A stretch of DNA of 64,000 bases from Mycetohabitans sp. B8. Its GTDB lineage: Bacteria; Pseudomonadota; Gammaproteobacteria; Burkholderiales; Burkholderiaceae. Position 1 is the first letter of the stretch; each line of letters begins with the position of its first letter. The notes below the pieces were generated by a model, which saw only the letters and a program-made list of their open reading frames with translations, ran no database searches and was not told the DNA's origin. The DNA is taken from assembly GCF_021991875.1 (NCBI RefSeq), contig NZ_JAHLKR010000008.1:1-64000 (forward strand), written 5' to 3'. This document shows positions 1 to 8,296 of the stretch, in pieces. Made by a program: the position numbers and the translations under genes.

Positions 1-241
1 CCTCATAACTGACCACCACACGCACACCTTGGGGCAGCGACCATTTCTGCTTGTACCGCTCAATCACCTCCAATAGGGCTTGCACTCGCATGGCCGCTTG
101 CGCGCCCCTTACCGTGTGCACCGCTGGACTCTGTCTGCGTCCATCATGCAGCGCAATCTTCCATTGGGCCCCCGCCAGTTCGAGTGATGTTGCCAGTATT
201 ACGTTCTCAGCATCGACTCCGGTTAAGTGATCTGTACGCAT
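1..241 (-). mobile_element. IS110-like transposase, N-terminal part (runs off left edge)
   Basis: An open frame starts at the ATG at 241 and reads leftward off the window without a stop, giving 80 residues beginning MRTDHLTGVDAENVILATSL. The segment around SLELAGAQWKIALHDGR and the later VRVVVSYE resemble the N-terminal RuvC-like (DEDD) part of IS110-family transposases, which recombine through a non-DDE mechanism. The family call rests on remembered similarity and on 80 residues only. The C-terminal serine-containing domain is outside the window, so intactness cannot be judged. It marks the left border of the accessory patch. Confidence 0.6.
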
Positions 242-270
242 GATAGCCTCCGTTGCGTTCGCCTTGATTC

Positions 271-293
271 ACTTAAGCTTACGACTTAAGCTT
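271..293. repeat. 10-bp direct repeat beside the IS110-like gene
   Basis: The sequence acttaagctt occurs twice in direct orientation, separated by three bases, about 30 bases upstream of the transposase start. Each copy contains a HindIII-type palindrome. It may be part of the element's terminal or regulatory region. The rest of the stretch 242-488 shows no convincing gene. Confidence 0.5.
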
Positions 294-488
294 CGGTTGG
301 TCTCTCGCTACATAGGATCTAATTAGGCCGAATCCGGTTGCGTTTGGAATTGATAGTTTTATCGATCTTGGAACGTTCACTGCAACAGAAAAGTAGCCAC
401 TTTGGGGGGCAATGATCAACGAGATAGGAAATTACATAAAAGGATCGGACTGGTTAACCAAACAAAAGAATCCGGAGATTATGAAAAG

Positions 489-755
489 ATGAAAAGATTT
501 AAGATTATTGATGACGGTAACCTAACTAGAAGTATCCGCATTATATTTTATGCAATTGGTATAGGGCTCGGCTACGTGAGTTTGGAGTACTGGCATTCGA
601 CGCTGATTTTTACATTAGGTCTATTTCTTGCGGCCATAGCGGGGTATTCTAGTCGAGCGGCTATGCTCAAGATCAAGCCGTTCGACAACTTGTACCACAA
701 AGCTCGGAAAAACTATAAGGAGAAGGGGGATACTGAGAAGGACAGGGTAAAATAG
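489..755 (+). CDS. small two-TM membrane protein, candidate displaced CDI immunity protein
   Basis: The product is 88 residues, starting MKRFKIIDDGNLTRS. The ATG at 489 is preceded by GGAGA at 474-478. An upstream TTG at 402 would add 29 non-conserved residues and is less likely. Two hydrophobic segments (about residues 16-33 and 38-55) are followed by a basic, charged tail. The GC content is clearly lower than in the core genes. It ends just before the orphan CdiA-CT module, the usual place for a leftover cdiI gene when toxin cassettes are stacked. I recognise no family. The immunity role is inferred from position, size and topology. Confidence 0.5.
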   Translation: MKRFKIIDDGNLTRSIRIIFYAIGIGLGYVSLEYWHSTLIFTLGLFLAAIAGYSSRAAMLKIKPFDNLYHKARKNYKEKGDTEKDRVK

Positions 756-834
756 AAGCGATGCTCAATTAATCTTACCTCGTACACATTTCTGGATAAG
801 GGCGATATCGGATAATGAGCGCTTCAACCGGCAG

Positions 835-1713
835 TTGCACCAGGGCGAATACGATTTAGTGAAGAAGCACGCGGAGCTTGTAGCGCAGAGGCTGTGGATC
901 AATGAACAGGAAGCGGAAGGCCAGATCGTCGCAGAGATATTGCGCAATTCGGATCAGCAGACAGCAAAAGCGACAGGCGGCAAGCACGATTACGAGATTC
1001 GCCACATCGTGGGCTGCCAGCACCTGAATTGCTTTGGTGATAAGAAGGATCCGCAATATGCGAATCACGATTACAATCGCGAACTTATCGAACCAAATCG
1101 ATCTTCGTACGACTTAGGTCAGCAGCAGTTTGGACAAGGCCAGACGTATAACGAATTAGTCAAATCGAACATTCAGAAAGATCCGGTTGGCGCAACATTG
1201 GCCGGTGCGGGGATGATTGGACTAGGGGTGGTGACAGGTGGTTCGCTGGCTCCGGCGAGCACGATGGGGGCGGGTGCGCTTTTGGGGCTGGGAGCCAATG
1301 GCGGCGTCCAACTCATGGGTGACCAGCCGTTTGACTGGACGAGCTTTGCGTTGTCGGGAGTGACGAGCGCGGTATCGACGGGGATGAAATTTGTGCCGGT
1401 GTTCATGACGGGCGTCGGCGGTGCGTTGACCGGCTCAGCACTGCAAGGTCAGAACCCGAATGCGGCGATGGCGGGCGCGGCGGCGGGGACGGTGATTGGG
1501 TATTCGATTGGGGCCAAAATTGAGAGCAAGCTCAATGACGTGCTGAATCCCTGGTATCGGCAGGAGTGGGTGGATGTTGGGATGGGAGTGTCGAAGTATG
1601 TGCCGCCGAGTACGATTCCGTCGTGGGTAGGCAGTGCATTGGGTGGCGCGGCACAAGAGAAAATGGGTGCTACTGTGCAGAACAAGCTTGACGAAGAAGC
1701 TGCAAAGAAATGA
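835..1713 (+). CDS. orphan CdiA C-terminal toxin module (5'-truncated)
   Basis: The frame is open from 751, directly after a stop at 748-750, but has no ATG or GTG near its start. TTG at 835 is the first plausible start. The residues before it (DNERFNRQLHQGEYDLVKKH) look like the interior of a CdiA/filamentous-haemagglutinin protein, so this is a cassette without its N-terminal delivery part. Residues 1-110 are a charged pretoxin-like region with CQHLNC. Residues 115-240 are rich in Gly and Ala and hydrophobic, with a glycine-zipper-like stretch (AGAAAGTVIGYSIGAK), which suggests a membrane-acting toxin. The C terminus is charged. Its stop overlaps the next gene (ATGA). The CDI assignment is by pattern; the pore-forming activity is inference. 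Confidence 0.6.
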   Translation: MHQGEYDLVKKHAELVAQRLWINEQEAEGQIVAEILRNSDQQTAKATGGKHDYEIRHIVGCQHLNCFGDKKDPQYANHDYNRELIEPNRSSYDLGQQQFGQGQTYNELVKSNIQKDPVGATLAGAGMIGLGVVTGGSLAPASTMGAGALLGLGANGGVQLMGDQPFDWTSFALSGVTSAVSTGMKFVPVFMTGVGGALTGSALQGQNPNAAMAGAAAGTVIGYSIGAKIESKLNDVLNPWYRQEWVDVGMGVSKYVPPSTIPSWVGSALGGAAQEKMGATVQNKLDEEAAKK

Positions 1714-1961
1714 AGCCGAAGACAAGCTTTGAATGGTTTCGCTGGATGTACTACGTGCTGCTCTGGCTGATTGCAATGGGAATCGGTATCGCTACCATTG
1801 AACTTGCTGCCGGCCCTGCGCTGCAATGGCTGCTGTATGACATTCCATATCAATTGCCAACGTGGAATCGGGCTGGCCGAATGGTGGTGTTTGTTGTTCT
1901 GTTCAGTTTGTTCGCAGGAACAGTGACGTGGTTCAGTGAAAAAAAGTCATCAGGTCGATAG
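1710..1961 (+). CDS. small two-TM membrane protein, candidate cognate immunity protein
   Basis: The product is 83 residues. The ATG at 1710 overlaps the toxin stop in an ATGA arrangement, implying translational coupling. Two transmembrane segments lie at about residues 12-33 and 52-72, followed by a short basic tail ending EKKSSGR. Immunity proteins for membrane-depolarising CdiA-CT toxins are usually small integral membrane proteins encoded immediately after the toxin, which fits. There is no sequence family I recognise, so the function rests on context. Confidence 0.55.
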   Translation: MKPKTSFEWFRWMYYVLLWLIAMGIGIATIELAAGPALQWLLYDIPYQLPTWNRAGRMVVFVVLFSLFAGTVTWFSEKKSSGR

Positions 1962-1964
1962 TCT

Positions 1965-1996
1965 GATGAACACCCAGCATATGCTGGGTGTTCATC
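1965..1996. terminator. perfect 32-bp palindrome after the toxin/immunity pair
   Basis: The left arm gatgaacacccagcat (1965-1980) is exactly complementary to the right arm at 1981-1996, with no spacer. It lies four bases after the immunity-gene stop. It could act as a hairpin terminator in either direction, although it lacks a T-run, or it could be the scar or binding site of a mobile cassette. Confidence 0.5.
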
Positions 1997-2300
1997 GTCT
2001 GCGGCGTTTGCCTACTGCGGTGTTAGGGATAATGGGCACGCCGCCGATCATGTAATGATGTTTTGGTGTGGTAGTAAGGCGCAGGTGCCGATAACCGATG
2101 CTGGAGAGGACGTACTGACCGGGTAGAAATGCGGCGTGAGCGAGCAGGTCATTGGTGATCTGCATCCGTGGGAAAGTGATGCGTTGGGTCTGGGCGAACA
2201 GCAGGAAGCCATTGAAGCGACTCACCGTGGCGCGTGCCGGCGCGAGCGCCGTAGGAATTCCCAGCATTGAAGCGGGGAGAATGGCAAAATTAATCTCCAT
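1992..2300 (-). CDS. hypothetical protein, weakly SymE/AbrB-like
   Basis: A 102-residue frame starts at the ATG at 2300, back to back with ybaK (the two starts overlap). The stretch around residues 45-75 (FPRMQITNDLLAHAAFLPGQ, then a strand ending LRLT) matches the spacing of SymE-like toxins, in which a hydrophobic strand, a Leu-Ala-x-F-x-x-G-x-x-V motif and a terminal beta strand form the SpoVT/AbrB fold. The similarity is faint and the C terminus (GKRRRR) is unusual. It could instead be noncoding or a decayed gene. Confidence 0.35.
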   Translation of the reverse strand: MEINFAILPASMLGIPTALAPARATVSRFNGFLLFAQTQRITFPRMQITNDLLAHAAFLPGQYVLSSIGYRHLRLTTTPKHHYMIGGVPIIPNTAVGKRRRR

Positions 2301-2790
2301 GGCGAAGAATAAGCACGTTTCACAAACGCCGGCCACCCAACTGCTGCGACATCACCACGTTGAGTTCAGTGAGCATTTCTACGACTACGTGGAGCGCGGC
2401 GGCACCGCTGAATCGGCACGGCAGCTCGGCGTACCCGAGCATTGTGTGATCAAGACGCTGGTGATGGAGGATGAGCATGCGAAACCGCTGATTGTGCTGA
2501 TGCACGGCGATCGCACGGTGTCGACTAAGAACCTGGCGCGGCAAATCGGCGCTAAGCGCATCGAGCCGTGCAGGCCCGACGTCGCGAACCGGCATTCAGG
2601 TTACCTGGTCGGCGGCACGTCGCCATTCGGCACGCGCAAGCCGCTGCCGGTGTATGTGGAGCGCACGATCCTGTCGCTCGAACGGATTTACCTGAACGGC
2701 GGGCGTCGAGGGTATCTCGTGAGCCTCGCCCCGGCGGTACTCACGACACTGCTGGCCGCCACGCCGGTGGACTGCGCGAGCGGGGACTGA
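2299..2790 (+). CDS. ybaK: YbaK/EbsC-type aminoacyl-tRNA deacylase
   Basis: The product is 163 residues, from the ATG at 2299 (MAKNKHVSQTPATQLL). YbaK-family proteins hydrolyse mischarged Cys-tRNA(Pro) in the cytosol. Supporting signs are the N-terminal helix followed by the F-x-x-x-Y region, VIKTLVMED, LIVLMHGDRTVSTKNLARQI with the conserved lysine, and the C-terminal YLVGGTSPFG loop followed by VYVE. The length is usual for the family. A longer reading from 2152 would add an unrelated N terminus. It stands alone between the accessory patch and plsY and marks the return to core chromosome. Confidence 0.88.
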   Translation: MAKNKHVSQTPATQLLRHHHVEFSEHFYDYVERGGTAESARQLGVPEHCVIKTLVMEDEHAKPLIVLMHGDRTVSTKNLARQIGAKRIEPCRPDVANRHSGYLVGGTSPFGTRKPLPVYVERTILSLERIYLNGGRRGYLVSLAPAVLTTLLAATPVDCASGD

Positions 2791-2926
2791 ATGCGGATGA
2801 TCGCGGCACGCTGCGCGCTGTCTTGTATGATGCGTCATGCGTCGGCACAGCGGGTTTCACGCGCGCCTGAGCACGGCCGGGGTTAGGTAGAATGACGCGT
2901 TTTGAACGAGTTGCACGTCCTTCTCC

Positions 2927-3565
2927 ATGGCTAACCTGCTTGTCGCCGTCGCGGCGTACCTGATCGGCTCGATATCGTTCGCGGTGGTGGTTAGCGCCGC
3001 GATGGGGCTGTCCGACCCACGCACCTATGGCTCGAAGAACCCCGGCGCGACCAATGTGCTGCGCAGCGGCAACAAGACGGCGGCGGTTCTGACGCTGCTT
3101 GGTGATGCTTTTAAGGGGTGGCTTGCCGTCTGGCTCGTCACGCATGTCGGCGCCGCATACGGGCTCGACGCATTCTCGGTGGCGCTGGCATCGATCGCCG
3201 TATTCCTCGGTCACCTGTATCCGGTGTTTTTCCGCTTCAAGGGCGGCAAGGGCGTAGCTACCGCGGCCGGCGTGCTGCTCGCGATCGACCCGGTACTTGG
3301 CATGGCGACTGCCGCCACGTGGCTAATCATTGCTTTCTTTTTCCGCTACTCGTCGTTGGCCGCACTGATCTCGGCGCTGTTCGCGCCGTTGTTTGACCTG
3401 TTCATGTTCGGTCGCAACCCGATCGCCGGGGCTGTCATTGCCATAAGCGTGCTGCTGGTGTGGCGGCACCGTGCGAATATCAGCAAGCTACTGGCCGGAC
3501 AGGAAAGCCGGATTGGCGACAAGAAAGGCGCACCCGGCCGCGATGGTGACGGTGGGGGCCGCTAG
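2927..3565 (+). CDS. plsY: glycerol-3-phosphate acyltransferase PlsY
   Basis: This 212-residue inner-membrane enzyme transfers the acyl group of acyl-phosphate to glycerol-3-phosphate, the first step of phospholipid synthesis. The family motifs are present: [16 protein letters not shown] at residues 35-50, and the GGKGVATA loop at 106-113 after [10 protein letters not shown]. Five or so hydrophobic segments span the protein. A TAGAAT -10-like box lies at 2887-2892, giving a short leader before the ATG at 2927. The C-terminal tail is glycine-rich and charged. The neighbour yajQ converges on it with a 12-base gap. Confidence 0.95.
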   Translation: MANLLVAVAAYLIGSISFAVVVSAAMGLSDPRTYGSKNPGATNVLRSGNKTAAVLTLLGDAFKGWLAVWLVTHVGAAYGLDAFSVALASIAVFLGHLYPVFFRFKGGKGVATAAGVLLAIDPVLGMATAATWLIIAFFFRYSSLAALISALFAPLFDLFMFGRNPIAGAVIAISVLLVWRHRANISKLLAGQESRIGDKKGAPGRDGDGGGR

Positions 3566-3577
3566 GCGACGCGCCGC

Positions 3578-4063
3578 TCAGTCGCGAAAATTATTGAAAT
3601 CCAGCGGGGTGTCGCTCACCTCTTTGCGTAGCATCGCAATGACGGATTGCAGATCGTCGCGCTTGGCGCCGCTCACGCGCACCGCGTCGCCCTGTATGCT
3701 GGCTTGCACTTTGATCTTGCTGTCCTTGACCAGCTTGACGATCTTCTTCGCGAGATCGCCCGACACCCCCTTTTTAACGGTGACGAGTTGCTTAACCTTG
3801 TCGCCGCCGATTTTTTCGATCTTGCCGTAGTCGAGAAAGCGCACGTCGACCTGGCGCTTGGCCATTTTCTGCAACAACACGTCTTTGACCTGACCGAGCT
3901 TGAAATCGTCGTCGGCGAACAGCGTCAGCTCACGTTCCTTCTGCTCGACACGCGCATCCGATCCCTTAAAGTCAAAGCGCGTCGAGATTTCCTTGTTCGA
4001 CTGCTCGACCGCGTTCTTGACCTCGACCATGTTAGCTTCCACGACTACATCGAACGACGGCAT
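3578..4063 (-). CDS. yajQ: YajQ family nucleotide-binding protein
   Basis: The product is 161 residues starting [20 protein letters not shown], the canonical N terminus of the family (UPF0234). YajQ proteins are small cytosolic proteins with two RNA-recognition-like folds that bind nucleotides, and c-di-GMP in some Xanthomonas members. Further hallmarks are [26 protein letters not shown] and the C-terminal [19 protein letters not shown] and FNNFRD. The length is typical. It converges with plsY and is divergent from murB. Confidence 0.95.
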   Translation of the reverse strand: MPSFDVVVEANMVEVKNAVEQSNKEISTRFDFKGSDARVEQKERELTLFADDDFKLGQVKDVLLQKMAKRQVDVRFLDYGKIEKIGGDKVKQLVTVKKGVSGDLAKKIVKLVKDSKIKVQASIQGDAVRVSGAKRDDLQSVIAMLRKEVSDTPLDFNNFRD

Positions 4064-4251
4064 TGCATTTTCTCCCGAAAGAACTGTCAGTGCGGCTGCG
4101 CGACGCCCGGTGTGCGATGCCGGGACGATCGTGACGAGCCGCTATAATGCGACACATTTCGTCATTTTACCGATGGCCTGCGTTTTGCCAAATCGCGCGT
4201 CACGCCTGCTGTGCCACAGCGGGCCGCGGTGCGCGTCAGCGGCAATGACCT

Positions 4252-5316
4252 ATGACGGCCTTTGCGATGCCCCGATTGACTGACGCTAACCTGGCGCCCG
4301 ATGCGCTGCAGACGGATTATCCGCTGCGAGATCACAATACGTTTGGCTTCGATATGCGCGCGCGACTGGGCGGCGCGATCCGCTCGGAAGCCGCGCTCGC
4401 CGCGCTGCGCACCGATCGGCGGATCGCCGGCATGCCGCGCCTGGTGCTCGGCGCGGGCAGCAATGTCGTGCTCACGCGCGACTTCGATGGCGTGGCGATC
4501 GTGATCGACTTGCGCGGCAGGCGCGTCGTCGCGCAGACCGACGATGCGTACATCGTCGAGGCCGCGGCCGGCGAGCGCTGGCACGACTTCGTTGACTGGA
4601 CGCTGCAACAAGGCATGGCCGGGCTAGAAAATCTCGCACTGATCCCCGGCACGGTCGGCGCCGCGCCGGTGCAGAATATTGGTGCATATGGCCTCGAGCT
4701 TGCCGAACGCTTCGAACGGTTGCGCGCGCTCGACATGGTCGACGGGCGTATCGTGGAGCTCGATGCACAAGCCTGCGCGTTCGGCTATCGCGACAGTGTA
4801 TTCAAACATGCAGCGCGCGGCCGGCTGATCATCCTATCCGTCGCGTTTCGCTTGCCGAAGCGATGGCGCGCCCGCGCTTCGTACGCGGACGTGGCAAGCC
4901 GGCTCGCCGCAAGCGGGATGGGTGAGCCAACGGCGCGACAGATCTTCGACGCGGTTACCGCGATCCGGCGTGAAAAGCTGCCTGACCCGGGGGTCTTGGG
5001 CAACGCAGGCAGTTTTTTCAAAAATCCGATCGTCGACGCTGAGCAGTTTGCGGCGCTGCGTGCGAAGGAGCCGGATATCGTGCACTACACGCAACGCGAT
5101 GGCCGCGTCAAGCTGGCCGCCGGTTGGATGATCGATCGCTGCGGGTGGAAAGGGCGCTCGATCGGCGCGGCCGCCGTGCACGAGCGCCAGGCCTTGGTGC
5201 TGGTCAATCGCGGTGGCGCAACCGGCGAACAGGTTTTGGCGCTGGCGCAGGCGATCCGCGCCGATGTCAGCCAGCGCTTCGGCGTGGAACTCGACATGGA
5301 GCCGCTCGTCGTCTGA
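4252..5316 (+). CDS. murB: UDP-N-acetylenolpyruvoylglucosamine reductase MurB
   Basis: This 354-residue FAD enzyme reduces UDP-GlcNAc-enolpyruvate to UDP-MurNAc with NADPH in peptidoglycan synthesis. Visible features are RDHNTFGFD near the N terminus, the FAD-binding [17 protein letters not shown] (about residues 64-80), [20 protein letters not shown] (about 127-146) and [19 protein letters not shown] carries the catalytic serine, and the protein ends with a C-terminal lid domain. The length matches the E. coli-like (type I) class. A TATAAT box at 4143-4148 could drive it with a leader of about 100 bases. Confidence 0.96.
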   Translation: MTAFAMPRLTDANLAPDALQTDYPLRDHNTFGFDMRARLGGAIRSEAALAALRTDRRIAGMPRLVLGAGSNVVLTRDFDGVAIVIDLRGRRVVAQTDDAYIVEAAAGERWHDFVDWTLQQGMAGLENLALIPGTVGAAPVQNIGAYGLELAERFERLRALDMVDGRIVELDAQACAFGYRDSVFKHAARGRLIILSVAFRLPKRWRARASYADVASRLAASGMGEPTARQIFDAVTAIRREKLPDPGVLGNAGSFFKNPIVDAEQFAALRAKEPDIVHYTQRDGRVKLAAGWMIDRCGWKGRSIGAAAVHERQALVLVNRGGATGEQVLALAQAIRADVSQRFGVELDMEPLVV

Positions 5317-5546
5317 ATCCGCGCATCCGCAGCGCTGGTGCTGCGGGCTTGCCGCTGTCCGCCGGAACTGCGGGGCGGCTGTTGCGCATCGGGTGCTGGG
5401 CACGACGTGTCGCGCGGCGCCCGACGCGCGTCGGCCGTGCGCCGCGACATGGGCGAGCGGCGTGTTGTACTGGATCTGCGCGGCGCCCTGCAACGGCCGG
5501 CTCGACGGTTCGTTCCGCCGTCGCGGCGCACGGCCGACGACAGGAC

Positions 5547-6479
5547 TTAATGATTCAGGCGGCCGAGCATCAAGAACTCCATCAGCGCTTTTTGCACGTG
5601 CAGCCGGTTTTCGGCCTCGTCCCACACGACGCTTTGCCGACCGTCGATGACGTCGGCGCTTACTTCCTCGCCGCGATGCGCGGGCAGGCAATGCATGAAC
5701 AGCGCGTCAGGCTGTGCGAGCGCCATCAGTTCCGCATCGACGCACCAATCCGCAAACGCGGCCTTGCGCGCGTCGTTTTCTTGTTCGAAGCCCATGCTAG
5801 TCCACACATCGGTCGTGACCAGGTGGGCGCCTTCGCAGGCGGCGCGCGGATCGTCGGTTTCCTCAACCGATGCCAGGTGCGCCGGGTCGATCGATGCGTG
5901 ATTGAGCCTGTATCCCGGCGGCGTCGACACGCGAAGCTTGAAACCGAGGATGTGCGCGGCCTCGATCCATGTATAGGCCATGTTATTCGCGTCGCCTACC
6001 CACGCGACGGTTTTGCCGCGGATCGGTCCCCGGTGCTCGTGGAACGTGAAGACGTCGGCCAGCACCTGGCACGGGTGATACTCGTTGGTCAGCCCATTGA
6101 TGACCGGAACGCGCGAATTTTCCGCAAAGCGCCGCAGGATGTCCTGGCCAAACGTGCGAATCATAATGATGTCGACCATTCGCGATATGACCTGCGCGGC
6201 ATCCTCGATCGGTTCGCCGCGGCCCAGCTGTGTGTCGCGCGTGCTCATGAAAACCGCGTGGCCGCCCAGTTGAAAGATCCCGGCTTCGAACGAGAGCCGC
6301 GTGCGCGTCGAGTTTTTCTCGAAGATCATGGCCAGCGTGCGATCGTGCAACGGGTGGTAGGTTTCGTAGTTCTTGAACTTCTGTTTCAGAATCCGGGCGC
6401 GCTCCAGTACGTAGTCGTAATCGTCGGCAGAAAAATCCCGGAACTGCAGGTAGTGGCGGATCGTCTTGGTGGAGGTCAT
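5547..6479 (-). CDS. argF: ornithine carbamoyltransferase
   Basis: This 310-residue cytosolic enzyme makes citrulline from ornithine and carbamoyl phosphate in arginine synthesis. The carbamoyl-phosphate loop STRTR sits at residues 57-61, followed by HPCQVLADVFT, the ornithine-loop region DVWTSMGFE, and the active-site HCLPAHRGEEV near the C terminus. The length is standard. The ATG is at 6479. It is transcribed away from the DUF3579 gene across a repeat-bearing spacer. The 230-base stretch between it and murB (5317-5546) shows no gene. Confidence 0.97.
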   Translation of the reverse strand: MTSTKTIRHYLQFRDFSADDYDYVLERARILKQKFKNYETYHPLHDRTLAMIFEKNSTRTRLSFEAGIFQLGGHAVFMSTRDTQLGRGEPIEDAAQVISRMVDIIMIRTFGQDILRRFAENSRVPVINGLTNEYHPCQVLADVFTFHEHRGPIRGKTVAWVGDANNMAYTWIEAAHILGFKLRVSTPPGYRLNHASIDPAHLASVEETDDPRAACEGAHLVTTDVWTSMGFEQENDARKAAFADWCVDAELMALAQPDALFMHCLPAHRGEEVSADVIDGRQSVVWDEAENRLHVQKALMEFLMLGRLNH

Positions 6480-6691
6480 AAAAACAGATACGGCGGACTG
6501 AGCCGGTCAGTACGCCGGGCGCCGCCGCTTGCTATGTGGATCATTCTATCCAGCATAAAGGATTTCGGTGCCTTTGACGAGCCGGCCTACGCCCGCTGCC
6601 GCGCCAAACCGGGCATCGCTATTTTGCACGGCGCCGGACGGTTCTCATGTGCGGGCGACGCGGCCGGGTCGCCGGCGGGTAACAAGGCGGT

Positions 6692-6745
6692 GAAGGCGGC
6701 GATGGCGGCGATGGCGGCGATGGCGGCGATGGCGGCGATGGCGGC
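6692..6745. repeat. 9-bp tandem repeat (VNTR-like)
   Basis: Five perfect tandem copies of gatggcggc occupy 6701-6745, preceded by one imperfect copy (gaaggcggc, 6692-6700). They lie in the argF/DUF3579 spacer, not inside a convincing gene. Head-to-tail perfect units suggest slippage and possible length variation between strains. Confidence 0.9.
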
Positions 6746-6901
6746 GCGCGCCAGCTTGTGCGTTTTGCGTGTGCCCCCGGTTCGGCGCGATGACTGTTCA
6801 GCGTGCAGGCAGGTTCAGCGCGAAGGTGCGACAACGACGGGAAAGCGCGGATCCGGTATCCCTGGGCTGGGTGGTGCGCTGCGGCAAGGGACCGCGTGCG
6901 C

Positions 6902-6907
6902 TATAAT
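6902..6907 (+). promoter_or_regulatory. -10-like box (TATAAT) upstream of DUF3579 gene
   Basis: A perfect TATAAT lies about 155 bases upstream of the DUF3579 start. The -35 region is weak (around 6879-6884). The spacer 6480-7063 otherwise holds only the 9-bp tandem repeat and no gene that I can support. Confidence 0.45.
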
Positions 6908-7063
6908 AAACGGCTTTCGCGGCGAGCCTGCCGCCGTGGTGTCGCGCTGCGCGCGCGGCAGTACGGCGTGGGAAAGCACGTCCGTGCGTCGCGTAGCCTC
7001 ATTTGCCCTGTTCGTGGGTGCCGTCGAGTCGGTGCTGGCGGGGCGGTCTTTCAGGTGTTCCAC

Positions 7064-7411
7064 ATGGGCGACTCATCCTCAACCGAATACTTCATTCAAG
7101 GCATTACCAAGAGCGGAAAGAAGTTTCGGCCGAGTGACTGGTCGGAGCGGCTGTGCGGTGTGATGTCGTCGTTTGGTCCAGGGGCGACGGGGCCGAACGC
7201 GAAGCTGAAGTATTCGCTATACGTGCGGCCTGTAATGCTCGGTGATATCAAGACGGTGATCGTCGATTCGCGGCTGCGCGACATTGAGCCGATGGCTTTT
7301 GATTTCGTGATGAATTTCGCACGGGACAACGATCTGGTGGTGACCGAAGCCTGCGAGTTGCCGATCGAACATCCAGTGCAACGCGCCGCGCCCAAACGCG
7401 AGGTCGGCTAA
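7064..7411 (+). CDS. DUF3579 domain-containing protein
   Basis: The product is 115 residues, from the ATG at 7064 (MGDSSSTEYFIQGITKSGKK). The core, GKKFRPSDWSERLCGVMSSF followed by YSLYVRPVMLGDIKTVIVD and a central DIEPMAFDFVMNFARDNDL, matches the small betaproteobacterial DUF3579 family, whose function is unknown. It is soluble with no signal peptide. In Burkholderiaceae this gene typically sits beside argF and rpsT, as here. The longer reading from 6803 is not conserved. A hairpin terminator follows at 7499-7526. Confidence 0.85.
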   Translation: MGDSSSTEYFIQGITKSGKKFRPSDWSERLCGVMSSFGPGATGPNAKLKYSLYVRPVMLGDIKTVIVDSRLRDIEPMAFDFVMNFARDNDLVVTEACELPIEHPVQRAAPKREVG

Positions 7412-7498
7412 GCGGCGACGGCGAGCGACTGTCGCGGGCAGCGCCTGCCGCCGGATTTGCGTGGCCGCGCAGCGCCCTGCAGGGTTGCCATCTAAGTG

Positions 7499-7526
7499 CA
7501 AAAAGCCCGCAATCGCGGGCTTTTGC
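7499..7526. terminator. rho-independent terminator between DUF3579 gene and rpsT
   Basis: The hairpin agcccgc-aatc-gcgggct is flanked by an A-run on the left and a T-run on the right, so it can serve both converging genes. Confidence 0.85.
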
Positions 7527-7663
7527 TTCGACTACTCCACTCCATCGCTGCGCCACCGGTGTTGTGCCGGGCTGACTCGGTGCGTTTTGACGAAACCGGG
7601 TCTTTACACGACGCGCCCCGCTTGACGGGCCGCGCCGCGGGCGATCAACCGGCGCGTGGGGCT

Positions 7664-7939
7664 TTACGCTGCAGCCTGCGCCAGACCTTTGATGGCCGCG
7701 GCCAGGCGGCTCTTGTGGCGAGCGGCCTTGTTCTTATGGATGATCTTCTTGTCGGCGATGATGTCCAGCGTCTTCGACGATTGCTTCAGCACCTCGGCAG
7801 CCTTTGCCTTGTCGCCGGATTCGATCGCCTTGCGCACGGCCTTGATCGCGGTACGCATTTTGGAGCGCAGCGCAGAATTGTGTGAGTTGGCTTTCGCGGC
7901 CTGACGGGCACGCTTGCGAGCTTGTGCGGAGTTAGCCAT
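7664..7939 (-). CDS. rpsT: 30S ribosomal protein S20
   Basis: The product is 91 residues starting [20 protein letters not shown], the diagnostic S20 N terminus. It is lysine-, arginine- and alanine-rich and would fold as a three-helix bundle binding 16S r[20 protein letters not shown] near the C terminus is also characteristic. It stands alone and is divergent from murJ across a 357-base spacer. Confidence 0.97.
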   Translation of the reverse strand: MANSAQARKRARQAAKANSHNSALRSKMRTAIKAVRKAIESGDKAKAAEVLKQSSKTLDIIADKKIIHKNKAARHKSRLAAAIKGLAQAAA

Positions 7940-8149
7940 GACGGTTCCTTATCCTGTTTCCAGCGGTATTGGAGTATGAGCCGCGGGGAACGGTTGCCCG
8001 GCGGACTATCGAAACGGCGGATTATAACAATAAAACAACGGGATGCGCAATCGGCGTCCCCCTCCCAGATCGACCTAGGTAGACGCGTCCGATCAGCTGC
8101 AGTGGCGACGGGCGCGGGCGGCCCATTTACCATCGCTCCGGGGCCGCAG

Positions 8150-8195
8150 CCATGGACCGCAGCCATGGATCACTGCCATGGACCACTGCCTTGGG
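8150..8195. repeat. 13-bp tandem repeat carrying CCATGGA
   Basis: CCATGGA recurs at 8150, 8163 and 8176, with a decayed fourth copy (ccttggg) at 8189, at an exact 13-base period. It lies in the rpsT/murJ spacer. The rest of 7940-8282 shows no gene. Confidence 0.75.
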
Positions 8196-8282
8196 TCTTG
8201 GGGGACGAGCGTCACGCCGCGCTGCCATCGGTCAGCGCTGCTACCGCGGCGTGCCGTGGTCGTGTCCGTCGCATAGGGTCCG

Positions 8283-8288
8283 TATAAT
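8283..8288 (+). promoter_or_regulatory. TATAAT box eight bases before murJ start
   Basis: A perfect -10 hexamer ends only eight bases before the murJ ATG. If used, transcription would begin at or next to the start codon (leaderless mRNA). No good -35 box is visible and no Shine-Dalgarno sequence lies between the box and the ATG. Confidence 0.5.
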
Positions 8289-8296
8289 GCCGCCGC

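Noticed and set aside
5124-7163. 679-codon open frame on the plus strand
   Set aside because: It runs antisense through argF and into the tandem repeat, with no family resemblance. It is a high-GC shadow frame.
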